In this document: in pieces, positions 1 to 7,352 of the stretch
How positions within the stretch are numbered: the stretch's first letter is position 1
How the letters are laid out: each line of letters starts with the position of its first letter
DNA from: Gammaproteobacteria bacterium
GTDB lineage: Bacteria > Pseudomonadota > Gammaproteobacteria > SZUA-229
Direction: 5' to 3'
DNA: 15,741 nucleotides
Assembly (NCBI GenBank): GCA_027858635.1
Contig: JAQICG010000108.1
Coordinates: forward strand, 1 to 15,741
Position numbers and translations under genes: made by a program
Notes under the pieces: generated by a model
What the model saw: only the letters and a program-made list of their open reading frames with translations
The model's database searches: none
What the model was told of the DNA's origin: nothing

Positions 1-2
1 CC

Positions 3-1610
3 CTCACCCGCCACGGGCAAACCAAGGCGGCGGGCGAGCGCCACGAAAAAGATGATCGCTTCTCCCTCGATGACCGCAGCCGCTTTGTGCTGGGCTGGAG
101 CAACCAGGAAAAAATCGCCGCGCTGGAAAACCGGGCGCGGCAACAGGAACGCGACATGGCCGTACTGGGCCAACGCATCAGCGCCCTGCAAGACCGGGAA
201 AAGCGCATCAAGGAAACCCTGAACGCCATCACCAAGCTGGAGGAATACCACGACTTTCAGGAACTGGACTGGCAACCGCTGGCGCGGCGCATCGCCGCCC
301 TGCAGGAGGAACAGCAGCAACTGGAATCCGCCTCCGATCTGCTGCAAACCCTGACCCAGCAACTAAAGGCGCTTGAACAGAAACAGCAGGAGCTGCTCGC
401 GCAACTGGATCAGGCCAAAACCGACCGCGCCAGAACCGAACAAAAAATCGAAGACGCGCAACAACTGCATGACGATACCCGCGCGCAAACCCTGGGCGCA
501 GAGGCCGAACACCAGCGCAGCTATTTCGAGCGACTGGACGAACTCAAACCGCAGGCGCTGGGCGAGCACACACTGACGGTGGAGTCCTGCGACAACCGCC
601 AGCAGGACATGCGTAAATGGTTGCAGGAAAAAATCGATGCCGAGGATAAAAAAATCGCCCGCCTGCAGGAAAAAATCGTCAGGGCCATGAGCGACTACGG
701 CAACAGCTACCCGCTGGAAACCCAGGAAGTGGATGCTGCGGTGGAAGCGGCGGATGACTACCGCCAGATGCTGGCGGCGCTGACGGCCGACGACCTGCCC
801 CGCTTCGAGGCCCGCTTCAAAGAACTGCTCAACGAGAACACCATCCGCGAAGTGGCCAACTTCCAGTCGCAACTGTACCGCGAGCGCGAATCTATCAAGG
901 AGCGCATCGACCACATCAACCAGTCCCTGACCCGGATCGACTACAACCCCAGCCGCTATATCCGGCTGGAGGCCCAGCCCACGGCAGACGCCGACATCCG
1001 CAATTTTCAGACCGAACTGCGCACCTGCACCGAAGGCGCGCTTACCGGCTCGGACGACGAGCAGTATTCCGAAACCAAGTTTTTGCAGGTCAAGCACATC
1101 ATCGAACGCTTTCGCGGCCGCGAGGGCCTGACCGACCAGGACCGGCGCTGGACCGCCAAGGTCAGCGATGTGCGCAACTGGTTCAGCTTCGCCGCCTCGG
1201 AACGCTGGCGCGAGGACCACAGCGAACACGAACACTATTCCGACTCCGGCGGCAAATCCGGCGGCCAGAAGGAAAAACTAGCCTACACCATTCTGGCCGC
1301 CAGCCTGGCCTACCAGTTTGGTCTGGAATGGGGCGCGGTGCGCTCGCGTTCGTTCCGCTTTGCGGTGATCGACGAGGCCTTCGGCCGTGGCTCCGATGAA
1401 TCCGCCACCTACGGCCTGTCACTGTTCCAACAGCTCAACCTGCAACTGCTGATCGTGACGCCGCTACAAAAGATCCATATTATCGAACCCTTCGTCGCCA
1501 GCGTGGGGTTTGTGCACAACGAAGACGGCCGCGCCTCCAAACTGAGCAACCTGAGCATCGAGGCCTACCGCGAGGAAAAGGCCCGGCTGCAAGAACAAAC
1601 TCAGACATGA
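3..1610 (+). CDS. jetC: JetC, SMC-like ATPase of a Wadjet defence system (5'-truncated by window edge)
   Basis: The reading frame is open from base 3, so the gene begins upstream; 535 C-terminal residues are visible. JetC is the MukB/SMC-like motor of the Wadjet (JetABCD) complex, which extrudes DNA loops and lets JetD cut small circular plasmids. The visible part begins in a coiled-coil arm: heptad-like, Gln/Glu/Lys-rich sequence covers roughly fragment residues 30-230, with a second helical stretch near 265-310. The C-terminal ATPase head follows. An ABC signature SGGKSGGQKEK starts near base 1245, and a Walker B with catalytic acid plus D-loop, FAVIDEAFGRGSDES, lies near base 1362-1406. 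The Walker A motif must be in the missing N-terminal part. The signature form and the adjoining jetD point to JetC rather than SbcC or MukB. The stop overlaps the jetD start by 4 bp (ATGA), indicating translational coupling. The family call is strong; the exact Wadjet subtype (probably type I) is inferred from JetD. Confidence 0.88.
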   Translation, partial: LTRHGQTKAAGERHEKDDRFSLDDRSRFVLGWSNQEKIAALENRARQQERDMAVLGQRISALQDREKRIKETLNAITKLEEYHDFQELDWQPLARRIAALQEEQQQLESASDLLQTLTQQLKALEQKQQELLAQLDQAKTDRARTEQKIEDAQQLHDDTRAQTLGAEAEHQRSYFERLDELKPQALGEHTLTVESCDNRQQDMRKWLQEKIDAEDKKIARLQEKIVRAMSDYGNSYPLETQEVDAAVEAADDYRQMLAALTADDLPRFEARFKELLNENTIREVANFQSQLYRERESIKERIDHINQSLTRIDYNPSRYIRLEAQPTADADIRNFQTELRTCTEGALTGSDDEQYSETKFLQVKHIIERFRGREGLTDQDRRWTAKVSDVRNWFSFAASERWREDHSEHEHYSDSGGKSGGQKEKLAYTILAASLAYQFGLEWGAVRSRSFRFAVIDEAFGRGSDESATYGLSLFQQLNLQLLIVTPLQKIHIIEPFVASVGFVHNEDGRASKLSNLSIEAYREEKARLQEQTQT

Positions 1611-2848
1611 ATCCCGGACAACAGCCGCACTGGAGCGATAAAAAATCCCTGCTGCGGCAGTTGCAGAAGTTGTGGGATAAGGGGCGATTATTGCAGGTGC
1701 AGTGTCAGGCCGACGATCTGTTTCCGCTGCGCCTCAACTTCAAATTCCCCGGCAGCCGGGATCTGAGCGACCAGTTTAACGCCGTGCGTGACTGGATCAG
1801 CGCCATACAAAAACTACACGGCTTTCGCCTGGTGTATAAAAGTGTGCGCCATCGCATCATCGGCGAAAACCGCCTGCCGGTGGAGGCCTGGGTGGACGAC
1901 CTCGACACCACCATCGCCCTGCTCAACAAACAACGGGAGGCCGCGGCCTTTGCGCAGCTCATAGACCAGACCCAACAACGCCTCCCCCCTTTAATCCCCT
2001 GGCTCAACCAATACCCGCTCAAGGCCCTGGCCCTGGCGGACGACTGGCCCAAATTGCTGGATTTTGTCTGCTGGCGGCAGCAACACGCCGATCCCGGCAT
2101 GTACCTGCGTCAGGTCAGCCTCCCCGGCATCGACAGTAAGTTGATCGAACGCCACCGCGGCGTCTTAAGCCAGCTGCTGGATCGGGTGTTGTCTGCGGAT
2201 CAGATTCAGTCGGACATGAGCGGCATAAAACACTTCGAAGCGCGCTATGGGTTTCGTCGCAAACCGGAACGGATCCGCTTGCGCCTGCTGCACCCGCAGC
2301 TAGCACCGCCATTGGCCCTGTTGTCCGGCGCCGATCACGACATCAGCATCACCGCCAACGATTTCAAAACCCTGGATCAACACCCCGGCTTTATCGAACA
2401 GATCAAACGGGTGTTCATCACCGAAAACGAAATCAATTTCCTGGCCTTTCCGCCACAGCGCAACAGTCTGGTCATCTTCGGCGCCGGTTACGGCTTCGAG
2501 GCCCTCGCGCAGGCGGCGTGGCTGGCGTCGGTCGATATCTTCTACTGGGGCGATATCGACACCCACGGCTTCGCCATCCTCGATCAACTGCGCGCCAGGT
2601 TTCCCCACGTGCAAAGCTTGTTGATGGATGAGCGCACACTGATGGCCCACCGCGAATTTTGGGGCATGGAAAAAACCCCCGAATGCAGAGTGCTACCGCG
2701 CTTAACAACGGATGAACAGACCCTGTATCAGGCGCTGATCAACAATCACCATCAATCCCACTTACGCCTGGAACAGGAAAGGATTCAGTTTGATGACGTG
2801 CTGGCCGCACTGGCTGCAATTTATGGCAAGGGCGGTTTGGTTCAGTAG
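1607..2848 (+). CDS. jetD: JetD, TOPRIM nuclease subunit of Wadjet (DUF3322-DUF2220)
   Basis: 413 residues. JetD is the Wadjet nuclease, related to topoisomerase VI A/Spo11, and cleaves circular DNA sensed by the JetABC motor. The N-terminal DUF3322-type region covers about residues 10-190. The DUF2220/TOPRIM region covers about 200-400, with a likely metal-binding Glu in ITENEINFLAFP (E273 or E275) and the DxD motif in YWGDIDTHGF (D316, D318). The ATG overlaps the jetC stop by 4 bp, which fixes the start. The C-terminal helix LEQERIQFDDVLAALAAI looks native. The last eight residues, YGKGGLVQ (bases 2822-2845), are encoded by DNA that in another frame reads as a transposase remnant, so the original stop has been lost and replaced by a chance TAG. 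The core domains look intact, so the protein could still function; whether the altered tail matters is unknown. Confidence 0.9.
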   Translation: MNPGQQPHWSDKKSLLRQLQKLWDKGRLLQVQCQADDLFPLRLNFKFPGSRDLSDQFNAVRDWISAIQKLHGFRLVYKSVRHRIIGENRLPVEAWVDDLDTTIALLNKQREAAAFAQLIDQTQQRLPPLIPWLNQYPLKALALADDWPKLLDFVCWRQQHADPGMYLRQVSLPGIDSKLIERHRGVLSQLLDRVLSADQIQSDMSGIKHFEARYGFRRKPERIRLRLLHPQLAPPLALLSGADHDISITANDFKTLDQHPGFIEQIKRVFITENEINFLAFPPQRNSLVIFGAGYGFEALAQAAWLASVDIFYWGDIDTHGFAILDQLRARFPHVQSLLMDERTLMAHREFWGMEKTPECRVLPRLTTDEQTLYQALINNHHQSHLRLEQERIQFDDVLAALAAIYGKGGLVQ

Positions 2849-2997
2849 TGATGGATGAGGAACAGCTGGCACATGTCGTGCGATATGTATCGATGACCCC
2901 GGTTCGTGCTGGGTTGGCTAAGTGAACAGAAGAGTGGCACTGGTCAAGTGTCGCCAGTCACCTGTCGGGGCAGGACAATGAGTTGGTCAATGGGTGA
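2821..2997 (+). pseudogene. Remnant of a REP-associated tyrosine transposase (RAYT, IS200-like Y1 family)
   Basis: In the frame starting at 2821 the DNA reads LWQGRFGSVVMDEEQL, then RYVSMTPVRAGLAK, a TGA at 2923-2925, then TEEWHWSSVASHLSGQDNEL, ending at TGA 2995-2997. These match in order the conserved C-terminal blocks of RAYT/Y1 transposases: a (L/I)WQGRF block, RYVxxNPVRAGL, and WxWSSxxxHLxGxD. The N-terminal part, with the catalytic His-x-His, is absent, and the TGA falls where the family usually has a basic residue (CGA to TGA would explain it). The remnant is therefore dead. Its 5' edge overlaps the end of jetD. RAYT genes are usually single-copy chromosomal genes linked to REP palindromes. 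No convincing REP hairpin is visible here, apart from a very short CGG-TG-CCG at 3022-3029. Confidence 0.8.
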
Positions 2998-3033
2998 AGG
3001 GTGGGAATTAAGTGTATTGTCCGGTGCCGTCGT

Positions 3034-3072
3034 TTGTTACAACTTGACCTCTTGTGTAGCAATATGCCACAA
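3034..3072. promoter_or_regulatory. Candidate operator dyads upstream of the toxin-antitoxin pair
   Basis: Two inverted repeats sit 35-75 bp before the antitoxin ATG. One is a compact palindrome TTGT-T-ACAA at 3034-3042. The other is TTGTG...CACAA at 3053-3057/3068-3072, with an inner GC/GC pair. Antitoxins of ParD type commonly repress their own promoter through such dyads. TTGACC at 3044-3049 could be a -35 element, but I see no good -10 at the right distance. The operator role is inferred. Confidence 0.35.
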
Positions 3073-3106
3073 TTTAAACACATACACACACCAAGGTACA
3101 TTAACC

Positions 3107-3328
3107 ATGGCTACTAGCAGCGTAAGATTAGACCAAGAACTTGTTGAAAAAGCTACCATTATGGCCAAAGCATACAATCGCACACCACCAAAACAAATTG
3201 AGCACTGGGCAAAAATTGGTGAAATGATGGAAGATAATCCCGACTTACCATATGAGTTTGTAAAACAAGTCATAATTGCCCAAGCTGAAAAAGAAGCTGG
3301 TAAGTTGGAGCACTACGATTTTGGCTAA
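3107..3328 (+). CDS. ParD-like antitoxin of a type II toxin-antitoxin pair
   Basis: 73 residues. The N-terminus (SVRLDQELVEKATIMAKAY) fits a ribbon-helix-helix DNA-binding antitoxin. RTPPKQIEHWAKIGEMMEDN and the following NPDLPYEFVKQVI are typical of the ParD-like family. The antitoxin would neutralise the downstream toxin and repress the operon. The frame stays open upstream to 2906, but the upstream residues have no family character and overlap the transposase remnant. The ATG at 3107 gives the usual short length and has AAGG about 10 nt before it. The coding sequence is clearly more AT-rich than jetCD and the rsx genes, suggesting horizontal acquisition. It overlaps the toxin gene by 8 bp. 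Family assignment is confident; the cellular target and activity are not shown. Confidence 0.85.
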   Translation: MATSSVRLDQELVEKATIMAKAYNRTPPKQIEHWAKIGEMMEDNPDLPYEFVKQVIIAQAEKEAGKLEHYDFG

Positions 3329-3611
3329 AGTAGAGCATATATTACAAACGCCAAATTTTAAAAAAGCAGTGAAAAAGTTAAAGCCTAACCAGAAGAAAGA
3401 TTTAGATAATGCCGTAAAAGAATTGCTCGAAAACCCTTTTATAGGTGAACAAAAAAAAGGAGACTTGGCTTTTTTACGGATTCATAAATTCCAAATGACC
3501 AAGCAACTAACCCTGCTTGGATATAGCTATAATGAAGTAATTCTTACTCTTGAGTTAATGGCTTTAGGTTACCACGAGAATTTCTACCGAGATATTAAGC
3601 GCACTACTTAG
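3321..3611 (+). CDS. RelE/ParE-family toxin
   Basis: 96 residues from a TTG start. The sequence AKVEHILQTPNFKKAVKKL, then NPFIGEQKKGDLAFLRIHKF, QLTLLGYSY and a C-terminal ENFYRDIKR matches small RelE/ParE-fold toxins that travel with ParD-like antitoxins. Members of the fold act either as ribosome-dependent mRNA interferases or as gyrase poisons; the sequence does not tell which. No ATG is available. The TTG at 3321 gives the family-typical N-terminus (M/L-AKVEHILQTP), has GGAG at 3307-3310, and overlaps the antitoxin stop. Another in-frame TTG at 3276 would add 15 lysine-rich residues that look like antisense-frame noise. The gene shares the low GC of its partner. No transcription terminator directly follows; the next strong one is at 3773-3800. 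Confidence 0.83.
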   Translation: MAKVEHILQTPNFKKAVKKLKPNQKKDLDNAVKELLENPFIGEQKKGDLAFLRIHKFQMTKQLTLLGYSYNEVILTLELMALGYHENFYRDIKRTT

Positions 3612-3622
3612 TGGCTTATGAG

Positions 3623-3663
3623 TGACCCCTTTAACTTCTTCTGACCTTTAACTTCTTTAACTT
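3623..3663. repeat. Short tandem repeat after the toxin gene
   Basis: TGACCCCTTTAACTTCTT (3623-3640) is followed immediately by CTGACCTTTAACTTCTT (3641-3657) and then a partial copy, TTTAACTT (3656-3663). The copies differ by two extra C residues. No coding capacity is seen. It lies between the toxin stop and the terminator and may be replication slippage at an insertion edge. Confidence 0.6.
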
Positions 3664-3713
3664 TACACGTCGTATGCATTACCTCGTAGAATCCCAGCAA
3701 CAAAAAAACCCAG

Positions 3714-3761
3714 ATCTCTCACATGCGTTCGAGATGACAAAGTATTTTTTTCAAAAAATAC
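3714..3761. repeat. Short dyads resembling a dispersed intergenic repeat
   Basis: ATCTC (3714-3718) pairs with GAGAT (3731-3735), around ...TCACATGCGTTC..., and is followed by GACAAAG. A second, perfect AT-only dyad, GTATTTTTT (3742-3750)/AAAAAATAC (3753-3761), follows. The first segment has the look of the short dispersed 'CTCxxxxGCGxTCGAGATGACA'-type elements common between bacterial genes. One copy is visible here, so the dispersed nature is an inference. Confidence 0.3.
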
Positions 3762-3772
3762 ATTCACCCAAT

Positions 3773-3800
3773 AAAAAAGCAGCCCGAAGGCTGCTTTTTT
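3773..3800. terminator. Bidirectional intrinsic terminator between the TA pair and apbC
   Basis: A perfect 12-bp stem AAAAAAGCAGCC (3773-3784), loop CGAA and GGCTGCTTTTTT (3789-3800). The GC-rich core flanked by A and T tracts works on both strands. It should end apbC transcription from the right (22 bp past its stop) and any read-through from the toxin operon on the left. Confidence 0.92.
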
Positions 3801-3822
3801 ATCAAACCAGAAAATGTTTCTG

Positions 3823-4911
3823 TTAGTTGTTCTGAATAACAATATTCGGGAACTTGGCAGAAAAATCTTTGGCTTTCAGTGACAGCTTCGCTGCGGTGCG
3901 GCGAGCGATTTCACGATAGATCAGGCTGGCCGGGCTATCGGGATCTCTGGCTACACGCGGGTTGCCGCTGTCGGCATCTACACGAATGCTCATCTCCAGT
4001 GGTAAAGAACCCAGGAAGTCAACATTGTGCTGTTCACACATTTTCTCGCCGCCGCCCTGGCCGAAGATATGCTCGGCGTTGCCGCATTTTGAACAGATGT
4101 GAATGCTCATGTTCTCGACGATGCCCAGTACCGGCACTTCGACTTTTTCGAACATCTTCAGACCTTTGCGGGCATCCAGCAAGGCGATGTCCTGAGGGGT
4201 GGTGACGATTACCGAACCACTGACAGGGACTTTTTGTGCCAGGGTCAGTTGGATGTCGCCGGTACCGGGTGGCAGGTCGATAACCAGGTAATCGAGGTTT
4301 TTCCACTTGGTATCACGCAGCAGCTGTTCCAGCGCCTGGGTGACCATCGGGCCGCGCCAGATCATGGGGGTTTCTTCGTCGATCATGAAACCGATCGACA
4401 TGGCCTGAATGCCGTGGCCGCCCATGGGCTCCAGCGATTTGCCATCGCTGGATTCCGGCTTGCCGGAAATGCCTAACATACGAGGAATACTGGGGCCGTA
4501 GATGTCGGCGTCCAGAATGCCGACTTTGGCGCCTTCCGCCTGTAGTGCCAGTGCCAGATTCACCGCAGTGGTGGATTTACCCACGCCGCCTTTGCCGGAT
4601 GCGACGGCGATGACGTTCTTGATGCCTTCGAGCGGATTCATGCCGCCCTGGACGGTGTGGCTGACAATTTCTGAACGGACTTCGATTTCCGCTGAAGCAA
4701 CACCTTCAACGGCTTCTATTATTTTCTTCAATTCACTGGCCAGCTTTTCGATATAACCGAAAGCAGGAAAACCCAGTACGATTTTTACATTGACGGCATC
4801 GCCCTCAATCTTGATATCTTTTACAGCACCGGCACTCACCAGATCTCTTTCAAGATAGGGGTCGATATATTGTTTAATCGCCGATTCGATTTGTTCCTGT
4901 GTCACACTCAT
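3823..4911 (-). CDS. apbC: ApbC/Mrp, iron-sulfur cluster carrier ATPase
   Basis: 362 residues from the ATG at 4911. Mrp/ApbC binds and transfers [4Fe-4S] clusters to apo-proteins in the cytoplasm, using ATP. The N-terminal MIP18/DUF59 domain covers about residues 1-90. The P-loop NTPase follows, with a deviant Walker A, SGKGGVGKST (about 105-114), LDADIYGPS, IDLPPGTGD, and the cluster-binding CSKC pair (C273, C276). Length matches the family (about 360-370). The frame also opens at a GTG at 4944, adding 11 residues. I prefer the ATG at 4911 because MSVTQEQIESAIKQYIDPYL is the usual N-terminus and GGAG lies 8-9 nt before it. It is transcribed divergently from metG, a common gammaproteobacterial arrangement, and ends at the terminator 3773-3800. 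No defect is seen. Confidence 0.95.
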   Translation of the reverse strand: MSVTQEQIESAIKQYIDPYLERDLVSAGAVKDIKIEGDAVNVKIVLGFPAFGYIEKLASELKKIIEAVEGVASAEIEVRSEIVSHTVQGGMNPLEGIKNVIAVASGKGGVGKSTTAVNLALALQAEGAKVGILDADIYGPSIPRMLGISGKPESSDGKSLEPMGGHGIQAMSIGFMIDEETPMIWRGPMVTQALEQLLRDTKWKNLDYLVIDLPPGTGDIQLTLAQKVPVSGSVIVTTPQDIALLDARKGLKMFEKVEVPVLGIVENMSIHICSKCGNAEHIFGQGGGEKMCEQHNVDFLGSLPLEMSIRVDADSGNPRVARDPDSPASLIYREIARRTAAKLSLKAKDFSAKFPNIVIQNN

Positions 4912-4974
4912 GCGTGTAATCTCCGCAACATTAGATTTAGCCACTAAAATAGTGGACTATTAGAAAGGAAGTGC

Positions 4975-5002
4975 ATTCTACACCACTGAATCATCTTTTT
5001 AA
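4975..5002 (-). promoter_or_regulatory. Possible apbC promoter
   Basis: Read on the minus strand: TTAAAA (5002-4997), a 16-nt spacer, then TAGAAT (4980-4975). The -10 is good and the -35 weak. The implied leader contains a small hairpin, CCACT-AAAAT-AGTGG, at 4941-4955. This is a motif match only. Confidence 0.3.
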
Positions 5003-5026
5003 CCCCACATTTTTGTCAGTTATCCT

Positions 5027-5090
5027 CTTTTCGCGTGATCAAACCCCGCAGACATGCTAAGTTATGCGCCCTTTGTGGCGTAGCGAAAAG
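5027..5090 (+). promoter_or_regulatory. Nested dyad in the metG leader
   Basis: CTTTTCGC (5027-5034) is perfectly complementary to GCGAAAAG (5083-5090). Inside it, TGCGCC (5065-5070) pairs with GGCGTA (5077-5082) around a CTTTGT loop, with one G-U pair. The structure ends 12 nt before the metG ATG, which lacks an obvious Shine-Dalgarno. It may be an RNA leader structure or a protein-binding dyad. No known riboswitch or T-box signature is recognised. Confidence 0.3.
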
Positions 5091-5102
5091 ACCAAAACTA
5101 AC

Positions 5103-7121
5103 ATGACCGATAAACGTAACATTCTGGTAACCAGTGCCCTGCCCTATGCCAATGGCCCGATTCATCTGGGCCACCTGGTGGAATAAATCCAGACCGATAT
5201 CTGGGCACGCTTCCAGCGCCTGCATGGGCAGAGCTGTTACTACGTCTGCGCCGATGATGCCCACGGCACACCGATTATGCTGCGCGCCCGTCAGGACGGC
5301 ATCAGCCCCGAGGAGCTCATTGACGCCACCCGCAAAGAGCATGAAGCCGATTTCGCCGATTTCCTGATCAACTTCGACAACTATTACACTACTCATTCGG
5401 ATGAGAACCGCGAAATCTCCAGCAGCATTTATCTGAAGTTACGCGATAACGGCTACATCCGCACCGAGACCATCAAGCAGGCTTATGACCCGGAAGCTGG
5501 AATGTTTCTGCCCGACCGTTTCATCAGAGGCACCTGCCCAAAATGCGGCGCGGATGACCAGTACGGTGACAACTGCGAAGCCTGTGGCGCGACCTATGCG
5601 CCCACCGAGCTACTCAATCCGGTTTCTGCGGTGAGCGGGGCGATCCCCATCGAAAAGGATTCGGAACAGTATTTCTTCAAGCTGAGTAAATTTGCCGACA
5701 TGCTCGAAAAATGGCTGCATGGCGGCCACGTGCAATCCGAGATCGCCAACAAGCTGAATGAATGGCTAGAAGAGGGCCTGCAGGACTGGGACATTTCGCG
5801 CAACGCCCCTTACTGGGGGTTTGAAATTCCCGATGCGCCGGGCAAATATTTTTACGTGTGGATGGACGCGCCCATGGGTTACATGGCCAGTTTCAAAAAT
5901 CTGTGCGACCGAACGGGGCTCTCCTTTGACGACTACTGGGGCGAAAACAGCCAGTACGAGCTGTACCATTTCATCGGCAAAGACATCGCCCGCTTCCATA
6001 CTCTATTCTGGCCGGCGGTGCTGGAAGCCAGCGGCTTCCGTAAACCCACGGCGGTTTTCTGCCACGGCTTTCTCACCGTCAATGGTCAGAAAATGTCCAA
6101 ATCGCGTGGCACCTTTATCAGGGCGCGCACCTATCTGGCGCACCTGAAGCCGGAATACCTGCGCTATTATTACGCTGCCAAACTCTCCGACGGGGTCGAT
6201 GACATCGATCTCAACCTGGAAGATTTCCGGCAGCGAGTGAACGCTGATCTGGTCGGCAAGGTGGTCAACATTGCCAGCCGCTGCGCCGGTTTCATCAAGA
6301 AAAAATTCGACAACCAGCTCTCCGCCGAACTGCCTGAAGCCGGCCTGTACCAGCAGATGGTCGACGCCGGTGAAGCCATCGCCGATCACTTCGAGCGCCG
6401 CGAATACAGCAAGGCGGTGCGTGAAATCATGACTCTGGCCGACCACGCCAATGTCTATATCGACGAGCAGAAACCCTGGGTGCTCGCCAAACAGGAGGGG
6501 CAGGAGGCGCTGGTGCAGCAGGTCTGCACACAGGGGCTGAACATGTTCCGCCTGCTGATCACCTATCTGAGCCCGATTCTGCCCGAGACGGCCGAAAAGT
6601 CCGCCGCGTTTCTTAATACCGAGCTGCTCTGGGACTCGCTGGGGCGACCCCTGCTGAATCACCGTATTAATGAATTCAAACCCCTTATTACCCGCATCGA
6701 AAAAGAGCAGACCGACGCCATGATTGCATACTCGACCCAGAATATGCCCGCTGCGGAAACGGTCACCGGGCCGCTGGCGGATGACCCGATCTCGGCTGAA
6801 ATCCAGTTCGATGATTTCGCCAAAATTGATCTGCGCATCGCCCGCATCGTCAAAGCCGAACAGGTGGAGGGGGCGGATAAATTATTGCAGCTGACGCTGG
6901 ATCTGGGCGGGCAGACTAAAAACGTTTTCGCCGGCATCAAATCGGCCTACGCGCCGGAAGATCTGGAAGGCAAGCTCACCGTTATGGTAGCCAATCTGGC
7001 ACCGCGTAAAATGCGTTTCGGCCTCTCCGAAGGCATGGTTTTAGCCGCCGGTTCTGGCGGCAAAGAGCTGTACATTCTGAGTCCTGACGAGGGCGCTGAA
7101 CCCGGCATGCGGGTTAAATAG
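5103..7121 (+). pseudogene. metG: metG, methionyl-tRNA synthetase, interrupted by in-frame TAA at codon 28
   Basis: The frame from ATG 5103 encodes a 672-residue MetRS (E. coli 677) broken by TAA at 5184-5186. MetRS charges tRNA-Met and is normally essential. The start reads ILVTSALPYANGPIHLGHLV-E-stop-IQTDIWARFQ, and homologues have an aromatic or His residue where the stop lies; TAC to TAA would produce it. The rest is intact: zinc knuckle cysteines at 145, 148, 158 and 161, WMDAPMGYM, KMSKS at about 330-334, an anticodon-binding helical domain, and a C-terminal tRNA-binding domain (about 571-672, FDDFAKIDLRIARIVKAEQ). The next ATG at 5277 would yield a 614-residue protein lacking the HLGH ATP-binding motif (21-24), so reinitiation should not give an active enzyme. 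Either a base-call error, a second metG elsewhere, or true loss must be considered. It diverges from apbC. Confidence 0.9.
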
Positions 7122-7253
7122 ACCCTGCCACCGGCGTGACGGGCAATCCAAACCTGTCGCATTACCACCATTATAACCTGTTGAAATATTAACAACTTAT
7201 GTCAAAAAAATGACAGACCGTCAGCAATCAGTCAGAAACTACCGCACATCATA

Positions 7254-7274
7254 ATTCAGCGCTGATTCAGCGCT
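7254..7274. repeat. Direct repeat of ATTCAGCGCT
   Basis: Two perfect copies, 7254-7263 and 7265-7274, lie one base apart, each with the palindrome AGCGCT. They sit 9 bp before a TATACT (-10-like, 7283-7288) upstream of the response-regulator gene. A tandem activator or repressor site is possible, with the spacing placing the copies near the -35 region. Upstream at 7200-7215 is another small dyad, TGTCA-aaaaaa-TGACA. The roles are inferred. Confidence 0.45.
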
Positions 7275-7352
7275 AACCTCTCTATACTTCCTACCATAAA
7301 GATGTCACCGCCGCTCATCCGGCTGCGACCGAATAATAACAGTTTCACCCTT

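Noticed and set aside
363..1235. Long minus-strand open frame opposite jetC
   Set aside because: It is a mirror of the GC-rich jetC codons with no recognisable domain; jetC motifs on the plus strand are unambiguous.
2906..3106. N-terminal extension of the antitoxin frame up to 2906
   Set aside because: The residues show no family similarity, overlap the transposase remnant, and would make the antitoxin twice its usual size; ATG 3107 fits better.
3773..3800. Part of a CRISPR or REP array
   Set aside because: A single perfect hairpin with A and T tracts, no second copy; it is an ordinary bidirectional terminator.
5184..5186. TAA as a reassigned sense codon (both metG and the REC-REC-GGDEF gene contain one)
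   Set aside because: The two TAAs stand for different residues (Tyr-like and Gln-like), and TAA ends several intact genes here, such as rsxA, rsxC and rsxE, so the standard code applies.
6003..6662. 219-codon minus-strand open frame inside metG
   Set aside because: Antisense shadow of a highly conserved gene; no motif or start signal.
7119..7200. Intrinsic terminator after metG
   Set aside because: Only a weak TGCC/GGCA pairing with no T-run; no convincing terminator is visible.
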